A DNA stretch of 64,000 bases from Nannocystis punicea. Its GTDB lineage: Bacteria > Myxococcota_A > Polyangia > Nannocystales > Nannocystaceae. Within the stretch, counting starts at the first letter, position 1; each line of letters starts with the position of its first letter. The notes under the pieces were generated by a model that was not told the origin of the DNA, ran no database searches, and saw only the letters and a program-made list of their open reading frames with translations. The translations under genes and the position numbers were made by a program. The DNA is taken from NCBI RefSeq assembly GCF_026965555.1, contig NZ_CP114040.1:4154001-4218000 (forward strand), in the 5' to 3' direction. Positions 57,634 to 64,000 of this stretch are shown here, piece after piece.

Positions 57634-59247
57634 GTGGAGGGCGATCGACGCGAAGCGACGCGGAGGCTGGCGGTCCAGTTCGTCGCGCATTTGCGCCACC
57701 TCCGGGAGTTCCGGGGTCTGGCGTACGTGTCCGCCGCGCCGTCCCCACGTCGCGCGCCCGAGCCCGAGCGCGCGGTCGCGGATCCGACCTGGCCCTCCGG
57801 ACAGGTGACCGCCGAGCGAACCGCGAGCGCGCGCGCACCGACCTGGCCCGAAGGCCAGGCCGGATCCGCCCCGGCGCCGCGCGAGTCGCACGAGTCACCA
57901 CCAGGGCGCGCACAGCCCGGTCCGCCGCCGCGCGAGCGGCCACAACCTCGCGCTGCGGGTCCGACGCAGCCGTCCTCGGCGGGTGAAGAGCTGCCGCCGA
58001 ACGAGTGGTCGCGCGAGCGGCCACAACCTCGCGCTGCGGGTCCGACGCAGCCGTCCTCGGCGCGCGAAGAGCTGCCGCCGAACGAGTGGTCGCGCGAGCG
58101 GCCGCAACCTCGCGCCGCGGGCCCGACGCAGCCGTCCTCGGCGCGCGAAGAGCTGCCGCCGAACGAGTGGTCGCGCGAGCGGCCACAACCTCGCGCCGCG
58201 GGCCCGACGCAGCAGTCCTCGGCGCGCGAAGAGCTGCCGTCGAGCGACTGGTCGCGCGAGACGCCGCCGCAGCGGCCCGCGAGCCCGGCGCAGCCGTCCT
58301 CGTCGCGCGACGGCCCGCCGCCGAACGACTGGTCGCGCGAGACGCAGCGGCCCACGAGCCCGACGCAGCCGTCCGCGATGCACGACGGTCCGCCGCCGAA
58401 CGACTGGTCGCGCGAGGTGCCGTCGCAGCGGAGCGCGCCGCAGCCGTCGCGACCTGCGAGTCCGGAGCCGCCGCGCGCCGCGAACCCGCCGCAACCGTCG
58501 CGCCCGGTGGAGGCGCCACGGCCCCGGAACGTCAGCCTGCCGCTGGTGGATCCGTCAGGGCCGCCGCGCGCGGCCGAGGGCGGAGGTCCGCCGCGCCCGG
58601 CCGGCGACGCGGGGCTGCGCGCGCAGGCTCAGGCGTGGACGCCGGCGCAGAAGCTCGAGTACCTGCAGACTCGCAACGTCGGCGACTGCACGCGTTGCAA
58701 GCTCGCCAAGACTCGCACGAACATTGTATTCGGGGTCGGCGACCCGAACGCCCGCGTGATGTTCATCGGCGAGGCGCCCGGCGCGGACGAAGATCGGCGC
58801 GGCGAGCCGTTCGTCGGCGCGGCCGGTCGGCGGCTCACACAGTGGATCGAGCGCCTGGGCATGAAGCGCGAGCAGGTCTACATCGCCAACGTGCTCAAGT
58901 GTCGCCCGCCCGGCAACCGCGACCCGGCCGTCGAGGAGATCGAGAAGTGTTCGCCGTTCCTGCGGGCCCAGGTGCGGGCGATCCGTCCCGACGTGATCGT
59001 GGCGCTCGGCAGGTACGCGGGGATATTGCTGATCGGCACCGAGCAGGATCTGAAGTTGGCACAGATGCGCAACCGTCGTTGGACCTACGACGACGCCGGT
59101 GCGGGCCTGCAGATCCCACTTCACGTCACGTATCATCCATCGTACGTGATCCGACGCGAGGGTGAACTCCCTCCGGGTCAACGAAACCCGGCCGACGACA
59201 CGGTGATGTCGGACCTCGAGCGAGCGCTGCGCGTGCTGCGAAGTTGA
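57634..59247 (+). CDS. Family-4 uracil-DNA glycosylase with repeat-expanded N-terminal linker
   Basis: Removes uracil from DNA. The catalytic domain fills the last 200 of 537 residues: YLQTRNVGDCTRCKLAKTRT, FVGAAGRRL, VYIANVLKCRPPGNRDP, EKCSPFLRAQV and the HPSYV motif. Four Cys (CTRC, KCRPP, EKCSP) bind a 4Fe-4S cluster. GEAPGADEDRRGEPFVG is the uracil-pocket segment. Family-4 enzymes are usually 200-270 residues. Here residues about 100-330 form a Pro/Gln/Ser-rich linker with near-identical 27-residue units (WSRERPQPRAAGPTQPSSA...). The first 45 residues (RRLAVQFVAHLRHLREFRGL) look helical. Starts at GTG 57634, 13 bases after coaBC. Confidence 0.92.
   Translation: MEGDRREATRRLAVQFVAHLRHLREFRGLAYVSAAPSPRRAPEPERAVADPTWPSGQVTAERTASARAPTWPEGQAGSAPAPRESHESPPGRAQPGPPPRERPQPRAAGPTQPSSAGEELPPNEWSRERPQPRAAGPTQPSSAREELPPNEWSRERPQPRAAGPTQPSSAREELPPNEWSRERPQPRAAGPTQQSSAREELPSSDWSRETPPQRPASPAQPSSSRDGPPPNDWSRETQRPTSPTQPSAMHDGPPPNDWSREVPSQRSAPQPSRPASPEPPRAANPPQPSRPVEAPRPRNVSLPLVDPSGPPRAAEGGGPPRPAGDAGLRAQAQAWTPAQKLEYLQTRNVGDCTRCKLAKTRTNIVFGVGDPNARVMFIGEAPGADEDRRGEPFVGAAGRRLTQWIERLGMKREQVYIANVLKCRPPGNRDPAVEEIEKCSPFLRAQVRAIRPDVIVALGRYAGILLIGTEQDLKLAQMRNRRWTYDDAGAGLQIPLHVTYHPSYVIRREGELPPGQRNPADDTVMSDLERALRVLRS
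57787..57859. repeat. Two neighbouring dyads with paired base changes
   Basis: ACCTGGCC-ctcc-GGACAGGT (57787-57806, one mismatch) and CCTGGCC-cgaa-GGCCAGG (57842-57859, perfect 7-bp arms). In the second, both arms carry the change T to G and A to C relative to the usual TGTCC/GGACA, so pairing is kept. They encode PTWPSGQV and PTWPEGQA. Confidence 0.7.
57931..58254 (+). repeat. 81-base tandem repeat in the UDG gene
   Basis: Unit starts at 57931, 58012, 58093 and 58174, exactly 81 bases (27 codons) apart and nearly identical; degenerate units continue to about 58420. The repeat is in frame and lengthens the Pro/Gln-rich linker. Confidence 0.9.
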
Positions 59248-59403
59248 TCTCCTCATGCACATGCAATGCCCGGATGAACGACGGAATTTCACCTGCGAAG
59301 CGCTGTGGAGAATGTCGTTGCGAGCGCGTTGCGCCGCGAAATTCCAGGCGTCCAAATTTTCGGCGCGCGTCGTGTCAGCGGCTGGTGCTGTTCGGCAGTA
59401 CAG

Positions 59404-59432
59404 TTGACGTGTCGCGTCGCCACTTCTACAGT
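59404..59432 (+). promoter_or_regulatory. Promoter of the HU-like gene
   Basis: -35 TTGACG (59404-59409), 17 bases, -10 TACAGT (59427-59432), 20 bases before the ATG. It is one of the best sigma-70-like promoters in the window, in a stretch richer in A+T than its surroundings. Confidence 0.6.
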
Positions 59433-59453
59433 CACGGTTCTGTGGCGACGCGA
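59412..59453. promoter_or_regulatory. Operator-like dyad around the HU-like promoter
   Basis: Perfect 12-bp arms (59412-59423, 59442-59453) separated by 18 bases: left arm between -35 and -10, right arm between start site and ATG, ending on its A. Arm starts are about three helical turns apart. Confidence 0.6.
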
Positions 59454-60103
59454 TGACGAAGGCTGAACTCATCGAAAAAATCGCACGTAGTCGTGACCTG
59501 CCGCCAGACATCACGAAGAAGTGTGTCCAGCAGATCCTCGAGATCGCCTTCGGGGAGCTCTCCGCTTACTTCGTCAAGGCGCGGGTCACCCGGGCCCAGA
59601 GCCCGCGCTTCACGTTCCCCGGCTTCGGCACCTTCACCAAGAAGAAGCGCTCGGCTCGCAAGGGCGTCAACCCGCGGACGCTCGAGCCGATGACGATCGA
59701 CGCCGCGTTCACGATCGACTTCCGCCCGGGCGTCGAGCTGCGCGCCAGCCTCAACGCCCCGGCCGGCAAGTCCGCCCCGGCGGGCCGCAAGCGGCGTACG
59801 AGCCCGGCGCAGCTGGAGCTCCAGCCGCCGAGCGTCGACCCGACCGAGCTCGACGAGGTCGACGAGGACGAGATCGCCGAGGAGGCCGACGAGGCCGATG
59901 AGGCGCTGATCCTGCGCCGCCGCTTCACCGCGCGCGAGGACCTCGACGAGGACGACGCCGACGACGAGTTCGACGAGGTCTCGCTCGCGGTCCTGCGCCG
60001 CCAGGAGCCGGCCGACCCGCGCCTCGAACTGCCGCCCGCGCCGATGCAGCGCGCCGACCTGCCCGGCCGCCGCGCCCACGCGCGCACCGGCTCGCGCTCG
60101 TAG
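59453..60103 (+). CDS. HU/IHF-family DNA-binding protein with acidic C-terminal extension
   Basis: The first 100 residues are an HU-family domain: MTKAELIEKIARSRDLPPDI, the strand FTFPGFGTFTKKKRSARKGVN (the beta-arm region reads KGVNPRTLEPMTI), and FTIDFRPG. Family members have about 90-100 residues; here another 115 follow: a basic step (APAGRKRRTSP), then strongly acidic DELDEVDEDEIAEEADEADE and DLDEDDADDEFDE, closing with an Arg/Pro-rich end. Acidic tails of this kind may modulate DNA binding, as in eukaryotic HMG proteins; that is analogy. It has its own promoter with an operator-like dyad and two terminator hairpins downstream. Confidence 0.85.
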   Translation: MTKAELIEKIARSRDLPPDITKKCVQQILEIAFGELSAYFVKARVTRAQSPRFTFPGFGTFTKKKRSARKGVNPRTLEPMTIDAAFTIDFRPGVELRASLNAPAGKSAPAGRKRRTSPAQLELQPPSVDPTELDEVDEDEIAEEADEADEALILRRRFTAREDLDEDDADDEFDEVSLAVLRRQEPADPRLELPPAPMQRADLPGRRAHARTGSRS

Positions 60104-60106
60104 GGC

Positions 60107-60212
60107 TGTCCGAACGGACATGAACGAAGGGCCATGGCCTCGCGGTCATGGCCCTTCGAGCGTGCCCGAACGGACATAAAAGAAGGGCCATGACCTCACG
60201 GTCATGGCCCTT
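60107..60212. terminator. Tandem 56-base units with hairpins, bidirectional terminator
   Basis: Two copies, 56 bases apart, of a CCGAACGGACAT block plus a 13-bp hairpin. The first stem is 60127-60139 with 60144-60156 (one mismatch), the second 60183-60195 with 60200-60212 (perfect). The second is followed by GTTT on the plus strand and TTCTTTTATG on the minus. They lie between the convergent HU-like and lipoprotein genes. The first unit includes an exact TGTCC-gaac-GGACA dyad (60107-60120). Confidence 0.8.
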
Positions 60213-60238
60213 GTTTCACTGCGGGACGGGCGAGGGGA

Positions 60239-60823
60239 TCACTGCGGCGCGGCCAGCTTGGTGTCGTTCTTCGGCGGCTCGGTGGTCTTCGGCGCGGCGG
60301 TCAGGCCGACGGGGCTGGTCTTCTTGGGCTTGGCGGTGCCGGTGGCGATGGTGCCGGGGCCGGTCTTCGGCTTGGTCTCGCCGGCGCTGATCGTACCGAC
60401 GCCGGGCTTGGGCGCCTCGCCCTCGCGCGTGGTGACGAGCGACGCGCTCCGCGGCTCGGTCGGCTGGCTGCCCGGAGCGGCGAGCCGCGCCGAGGTGGTG
60501 ACGGCGGTCGGCGTGCCGGCGCGGGTCGGCTTCGGATCTGCGGTGTCGGCGCGGGCCGGAGCGGGCGCGGGGTCCGGCGTGGCAGCGGGCTCGGTCGTCG
60601 CAGCGGGCTCGGGCTCAGGTGCAGGAGCGGGGGCAGGCTTGGCCGCGGGAGCCGGAGCAGGTGTGCTCGTATCGACCGCGGCCTGGCGCGCCGGCTTGCC
60701 CTTGCCCTTCTGGGTCCCGTTGGTGGTCCCCGGTGTCCCTGAGCCGCGAGACGACGAATACGAGAAGGAGCAGGCGGGCAGGGTGAAGGCGAGGGCCATG
60801 AAGACCGGAAGCAGCTTGCGCAT
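60239..60823 (-). CDS. Pro/Ala/Thr-rich lipoprotein
   Basis: 194 residues: lipoprotein signal KLLPVFMALAFTLPAC (lipobox LPAC), then a low-complexity chain of PAPAP, KPKT, TTEP units with no fold evident. Such chains may span the periplasm or the surface layer. It could not be assigned to a family. GAGGTTTT precedes the ATG. It converges on the HU-like gene, sharing the double terminator between them. Confidence 0.65.
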   Translation of the reverse strand: MRKLLPVFMALAFTLPACSFSYSSSRGSGTPGTTNGTQKGKGKPARQAAVDTSTPAPAPAAKPAPAPAPEPEPAATTEPAATPDPAPAPARADTADPKPTRAGTPTAVTTSARLAAPGSQPTEPRSASLVTTREGEAPKPGVGTISAGETKPKTGPGTIATGTAKPKKTSPVGLTAAPKTTEPPKNDTKLAAPQ

Positions 60824-61148
60824 AAAACCTCGGCGTCCAGGACGCGCGACTTAGTGTCTTATTCAGGAGGGGGTCGGGCCAAGGGGTAGCGTCGCGCAGG
60901 GCGGCATCGCCCTCTGGCAGCGAGCTCACGACGACGGAGATCGACGCACGCGAGGGCCGATACCGCCCGCGAAACGCGGTCGGGTCGATCCGCGGGCCTG
61001 GCTGGGTCTCCGCGGCCGTTGGCGGCGAGAGGGCCGATATCACCCGTCGTTTGTGAGGCTGCGAGGCGGCTTTACAGACCGGTGGGGGTCTCCGTTAGCG
61101 TGGTGACCAGGGGGCGCCGCCGCGGCGCCGGGAGGGTGGGGAGCAGCG
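60824..61148. other. Divergent intergenic region
   Basis: 325 bases between the minus-strand lipoprotein and the TetR gene. No gene is supported. Weak -35/-10-like pairs exist toward the TetR gene (TTGTGA 61051, TACAGA 61073), and I see no clear dyad operator. Confidence 0.4.
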
Positions 61149-61742
61149 ATGACACGCCAGAAGATCGATGACCAGCGCAAGCAGCAGATCCGGGCTGCAG
61201 CGACGCGGTGCTTCGTGCGCCGCGGCTACTCCTCGACGCGGCTCCTGGACATCGCCCGCGACGCCGGTCTCAGCAAGGGCGGAGTTTATTTCCACTACAA
61301 GGCCAAGGAGTCGCTGTTCCACGACATCCTCGACGCGCAGCTGCAGGCCCTGCAGGAGCGCTGGGCGGCGGACGTGCCGCCGGACCTGCCGGCCGACCGG
61401 GCGCTGGCGCAGGTGGCCTCGAACCACCTCCGCCTGTTCGTCGAGCACGGCGACGAGGCGAAGCTCTGCAACCTGCTGGTGACGATGTCGGGCCAGATCC
61501 AGGAGTACCGCGAGAAGCTCGAGCGCACCTTCGCCGAGATGCGGACCGCCTACGCCGAGATCGTCCGCCGCGGCGTCGAGCAGGGCGTACTGAGCGGCGA
61601 CCCGCAGGTGGTCGCTCGCGGCATCATCGCCGTGATCTACGGCCTCGCGGCCCAGGCCTCGGTCGACCCGCAGGGACGGATCCCGCTGACGGTCGAGCAG
61701 GCCGTCGAGCAGATCATGCGACTCGCGGGCTCGAAGGCGTGA
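61149..61742 (+). CDS. TetR-family transcriptional regulator
   Basis: 197 residues: N-terminal helix-turn-helix QIRAAATRCFVRRGYSSTRL, LDIARDAGLSKGGVYFHYKAKESLF (split), then a helical ligand domain (about 60-195). The pattern VYFHYKAKESLF is the TetR signature. GGAGGGTGGGGAG lies upstream of the ATG. Inducer and targets are unknown; the divergent lipoprotein and the convergent MEMO gene are candidate neighbours, but I see no operator. Its 3' end overlaps the convergent MEMO gene by 29 bases. Confidence 0.92.
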   Translation: MTRQKIDDQRKQQIRAAATRCFVRRGYSSTRLLDIARDAGLSKGGVYFHYKAKESLFHDILDAQLQALQERWAADVPPDLPADRALAQVASNHLRLFVEHGDEAKLCNLLVTMSGQIQEYREKLERTFAEMRTAYAEIVRRGVEQGVLSGDPQVVARGIIAVIYGLAAQASVDPQGRIPLTVEQAVEQIMRLAGSKA

Positions 61743-62997
61743 AGTCGTCGTCGCCGGGGTCGCCCACCGGCCGGGTGAAGCGGACCCCGCCGAGGCCGAC
61801 CCAGCCCTCGTCGCCGCCGACCGGTCGGCCGGCCGCGTAGGCGACGAGGTCGGCCCCGTAGCCGACGGGGAACAGGCGCGCAGCGGTCAGCAGCGCCGCG
61901 GTGCCGCTCGGCGGGTCGAGGCCGGGGACGTCCTTGCAGCAGCGGCCCAGCTGGTCGGCCCGGCCATCTGCCAGGGCGGCCAGGACGGCCCGGTCGCGGG
62001 CCATCAGCGCCGCGACCCGATCCCTCGTCAGCGGCGGCCGGCCGTACGCCGGGCCCTCGTGCCCGAGCTCGGCGGTCACCCACCACAGGACGCGCCTGTC
62101 CTCGAGGACATGTTCCATGGTGGCGAGGAAGGCCTCGACCGGCCCGCCCTCGTCGAGGTCGACTGCGCCCGGGCCGCACAGCACCGGGAGCACCGGAGGA
62201 CATGCTCCATCGTACAGGTGCTGAAGGACAGCCGCGGCGAGCTCGAGGCTCATCGCCTCGCGGTGGCGGATCTCCTCGCGGCGGATCCACGGCAGCCGGC
62301 GGTCGAGCGCCCGCACCAGCGCCGGATCGGCAGGCAGCTCGCCGCGCGGGGTGGAGTAGCGCTTGTCGGTGATGACGAACGGCTGCAGGCCGGGGTGGTA
62401 GTCGGTGCCGAGGACGACGACGAGGTCGATGTCGCGGGCGCGCGGGAGGCCGCGCAGGACCTCGTCGCACAGGCCGGCGGCGGCGCGCGCGGCCGCATCG
62501 GCGGGCGCGTCGGGGGCGGGCAGCGGCTGGTGCGGGAGCAGCACGCCGAGCGTCGCGGGGCCGTCGCTGAACCTGGCCGAAGGGTCAGGTATGGCCGAGG
62601 TCAGCAGTTCGGCGAGCGCGGCCGGATCGTCGGGGTAGAGCAGGCCGGCCCAGCGCGGGCGGCGGACCGGGCTGGTCAGGAACTCGCGGTGGATGGCCTC
62701 CCAGCGGGCGCGGAAGGCGGCGTCGTCGAGGTAGCCGGCGGCCTCGAGGTCGCGCACCAGCGCCTCGAGGTCGGCGAGCTCGATGTCGAGGATCCCGCGC
62801 ATCGCCAGCGACTGGCGGATCTGCGGGACCGTGCGCTGGCCGTCGAGCGCGTCGAGCACGACCGAGGCCTCCTGCGGGAAGGCGATCTGTTCGCTGAGAC
62901 CCGTCGGATCGCGCAGGACGAGCAGCGCCTCGTCGCCGCGCTGCAGGTTGAGGCGCTCGACCTTGCGGAGCCTGGGCTTGTCGCGGCCGGTGGACAT
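61714..62997 (-). CDS. MEMO1-like protein with N-terminal PqqD-like domain
   Basis: 427 residues. The last 270 match the MEMO/AmmeMemoRadiSam B family, related to class III extradiol dioxygenases: VVVLGTDYHPGLQPFVITDKR, LAAAVLQHLYDG and WWVTAELGHEGPAYG. Some metal-ligand His of catalytic relatives are present (DYHPG, GHEGP). Residues 15-100 look like a PqqD winged helix (FPQEASVVLDALDGQRTVPQI, DLEALVRDLEAAGYLDD). PqqD domains deliver peptides to radical-SAM enzymes, so the pair may serve a peptide-modifying pathway; none is visible here. It starts two bases after the HEAT-like gene ends. Two dyad copies lie within. Confidence 0.72.
   Translation of the reverse strand: MSTGRDKPRLRKVERLNLQRGDEALLVLRDPTGLSEQIAFPQEASVVLDALDGQRTVPQIRQSLAMRGILDIELADLEALVRDLEAAGYLDDAAFRARWEAIHREFLTSPVRRPRWAGLLYPDDPAALAELLTSAIPDPSARFSDGPATLGVLLPHQPLPAPDAPADAAARAAAGLCDEVLRGLPRARDIDLVVVLGTDYHPGLQPFVITDKRYSTPRGELPADPALVRALDRRLPWIRREEIRHREAMSLELAAAVLQHLYDGACPPVLPVLCGPGAVDLDEGGPVEAFLATMEHVLEDRRVLWWVTAELGHEGPAYGRPPLTRDRVAALMARDRAVLAALADGRADQLGRCCKDVPGLDPPSGTAALLTAARLFPVGYGADLVAYAAGRPVGGDEGWVGLGGVRFTRPVGDPGDDDFTPSSPRVA
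62097..62110. repeat. Dispersed dyad copy, exact TGTCC-tcga-GGACA
   Basis: Inside the MEMO-like gene, with an ACATGTTCC half-site right after it. Another degenerate group follows at 62195-62228. Confidence 0.65.
62571..62590. repeat. Dispersed dyad, ACCTGGCC/GGTCAGGT variant
   Basis: Eight-bp arms with one G-T pair, spacer gaag, inside the MEMO-like gene. The arms resemble those at 57842-57859 more than the usual TGTCC form. Confidence 0.55.
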
Positions 62998-62999
62998 GG

Positions 63000-64000
63000 T
63001 CAGCTGCCCGCGCAGGGGTCGTCGAGGTCGGGGAAGAGGCCGCGGACGGCCCGTTGGGCGCTGGTGGCGAGCTCCTGGCGCTTGCCCGCGGCGCACAGGG
63101 CCTGGCGCACGTCGTCGGTGGCCGGGCCCTCGAGCCGCTGCAGCGCGCGCACGAGGCGGAGCGCGACCGCGAGGTCGTCGGTGCTGCGCAGCACCGCGGC
63201 GACGACGTCGGCGCCGCCGGAGCCGTGACGATCGACGAGCTGACGCGCGGCCTCGGCCCGGCGGTCGACGTTCTGAGTGGCGTCGACGACCACGGCCTGC
63301 AGCGCCGCGAACGCGTCCGGCCCGCCGCAGCGGCCGAGCGCGGCCAGGACCTCGCGCGCGACGGTGGCGTCCGGCTCGAAGGTGTTGCCGCTGGTGGTGG
63401 TGCCGTCGCGCAGGCGGCGGAGGATCGCGGTGCCGCACGGGCCGTCGACGCGCGCGAGGGCGGCGGCGCGGACCTCGGGCCAGGCGTGGCGTTGACTGAG
63501 GTCGAGCCAGGCGCCGTCGCCGGGCAGCGCGGCCACGGCGAACGCCGCGGTGGCGACGCGCGGGGCCTCGGCGCCGATGAGCTGCAGGCGCTCGACGAGG
63601 GCGGCGGCGCGGGTCGGATCGAGGCCGGCGAGCGCGAGGCTGCCGAGGATCTCGCTGCGCAGCTCGACGCGCTTGTCGGCAGGCAGGTGCTGCTCGGCGA
63701 GGCGCGCGAGCACGTCCTGCGCGGCGGGCTCGCTGCGGCGAGCGACGAGCACGCGGATGGCGGCGACGCGGGCGGCGAACTCGCTCGCGACGTCCTCGGC
63801 GAGGGCGGCGGCGCGGCTGGTGAAGGCGCTGTCGTCGGCGCCGCCGAGGGCCGCGCGCAGGAGCACGAGGCCGGGCAGGCGCGCCGGCTCGCCGACGGCG
63901 AGGGCCGCGTCGACGACCTGGATCAGCTGCGCGCGCTCGCTGAGCGAGGTATGAGCGCGGCGGACGATCGCCTGGCGCAGCGCGGCGCGCAGGCTCGGCG
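63000..64000 (-). CDS. HEAT-repeat-like protein, 5' end outside the window
   Basis: 333 residues of a protein that continues beyond the right edge. It is Ala/Leu/Arg-rich with regularly spaced helix pairs (VRAAALARVD, VLAALGRCGGPDAFAALQAV, RLVRALQRLEG), the pattern of HEAT or armadillo-like repeats used as binding scaffolds. No signal peptide can be judged because the N-terminus is missing. A GTG at 63866 could start a shorter form, but the frame stays open and helical to base 64000, so I take the gene as partial. It precedes the MEMO-like gene on the same strand by two bases. Confidence 0.65.
   Translation of the reverse strand, partial: PSLRAALRQAIVRRAHTSLSERAQLIQVVDAALAVGEPARLPGLVLLRAALGGADDSAFTSRAAALAEDVASEFAARVAAIRVLVARRSEPAAQDVLARLAEQHLPADKRVELRSEILGSLALAGLDPTRAAALVERLQLIGAEAPRVATAAFAVAALPGDGAWLDLSQRHAWPEVRAAALARVDGPCGTAILRRLRDGTTTSGNTFEPDATVAREVLAALGRCGGPDAFAALQAVVVDATQNVDRRAEAARQLVDRHGSGGADVVAAVLRSTDDLAVALRLVRALQRLEGPATDDVRQALCAAGKRQELATSAQRAVRGLFPDLDDPCAGS

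Noticed and set aside
57931..58420. CRISPR-like array
   Set aside because: The repeats are 81 bases, directly adjacent without spacers, and in frame within the uracil-DNA glycosylase gene.

Overview
The window is very GC-rich (GC-biased third codon positions, long antisense shadow frames everywhere) and looks like a chromosome segment of a myxobacterium, probably of the Nannocystis/Plesiocystis/Enhygromyxa side of the Myxococcota. That placement is inference. It rests on tandem DUF4215 Cys-rich lipoproteins with choice-of-anchor L domains, a DUF1592/DUF1552 pair, an FHA-AAA+ regulator, a Ser/Thr kinase-like protein and an otherwise deltaproteobacterial gene order. I see no rRNA, tRNA, CRISPR array, transposase or prophage.

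Layout. 1-7089 holds housekeeping genes: the 3' end of pnp, dut, a membrane-anchored pseudokinase, purC, a 4-TM protein, purF and prfB with an intact programmed frameshift. 7086-16478 is an outer-membrane biogenesis block: two LolC/E-type permeases, lolD, bamA, two Skp/OmpH chaperones and fabZ, many coupled by start/stop overlaps. 16475-19206 has a lipoprotein, a 59-residue protein with a strong terminator, and an FHA-AAA+ regulator without a GAFTGA loop. 19219-23548 is folP-cdaA-cdaR-glmM, linking cyclic di-AMP synthesis to wall-precursor synthesis. 23778-29469 carries the DUF1592/DUF1552 pair, a lipoprotein with a uromodulin-type D8C domain, DUF423 and a DUF5329-like protein. 29492-35673 has rarA, a frameshifted FAD/NAD(P) protein, pdxJ, a Bfd-like ferredoxin, lysC and a ComEA-like helix-hairpin-helix protein. 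36004-41918 is a tandem triplet of secreted lipoproteins. 42195-46148 is a 1,317-residue repeat protein of unknown function. 46377-53114 is the fatty-acid cluster yceD-rpmF-plsX-fabD-fabG-acpP-fabF, then rpiB and nrdR. 53111-57620 is ribD-ribE-ribBA-coaBC. 57634-64000 has a family-4 uracil-DNA glycosylase with a repeat-expanded linker, an HU-like protein, a lipoprotein, a TetR regulator, a MEMO-like protein and a HEAT-like protein cut by the window edge.

The most unusual signal is not a gene. A short dyad, best written ACCTGTCC or ACATGTCC, then N4, then GGACAGGT or GGACATGT, recurs across the window. By hand I find nine exact TGTCC-N4-GGACA copies and at least as many imperfect ones. They lie in intergenic gaps, just after stop codons, in protein termini and linkers, and even inside conserved motifs, where they force rare codons. 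Some copies show paired changes in both arms. One 19-base version is repeated exactly in the C-terminal tails of nrdR and ribE.

Other observations: TANNNT boxes 7-12 bases before several start codons without a Shine-Dalgarno sequence, suggesting leaderless transcripts; a 12-bp operator-like dyad around the -10 box of the HU-like gene; and a repeated Trp-Glu-Asp-Pro peptide in both Lol permeases.
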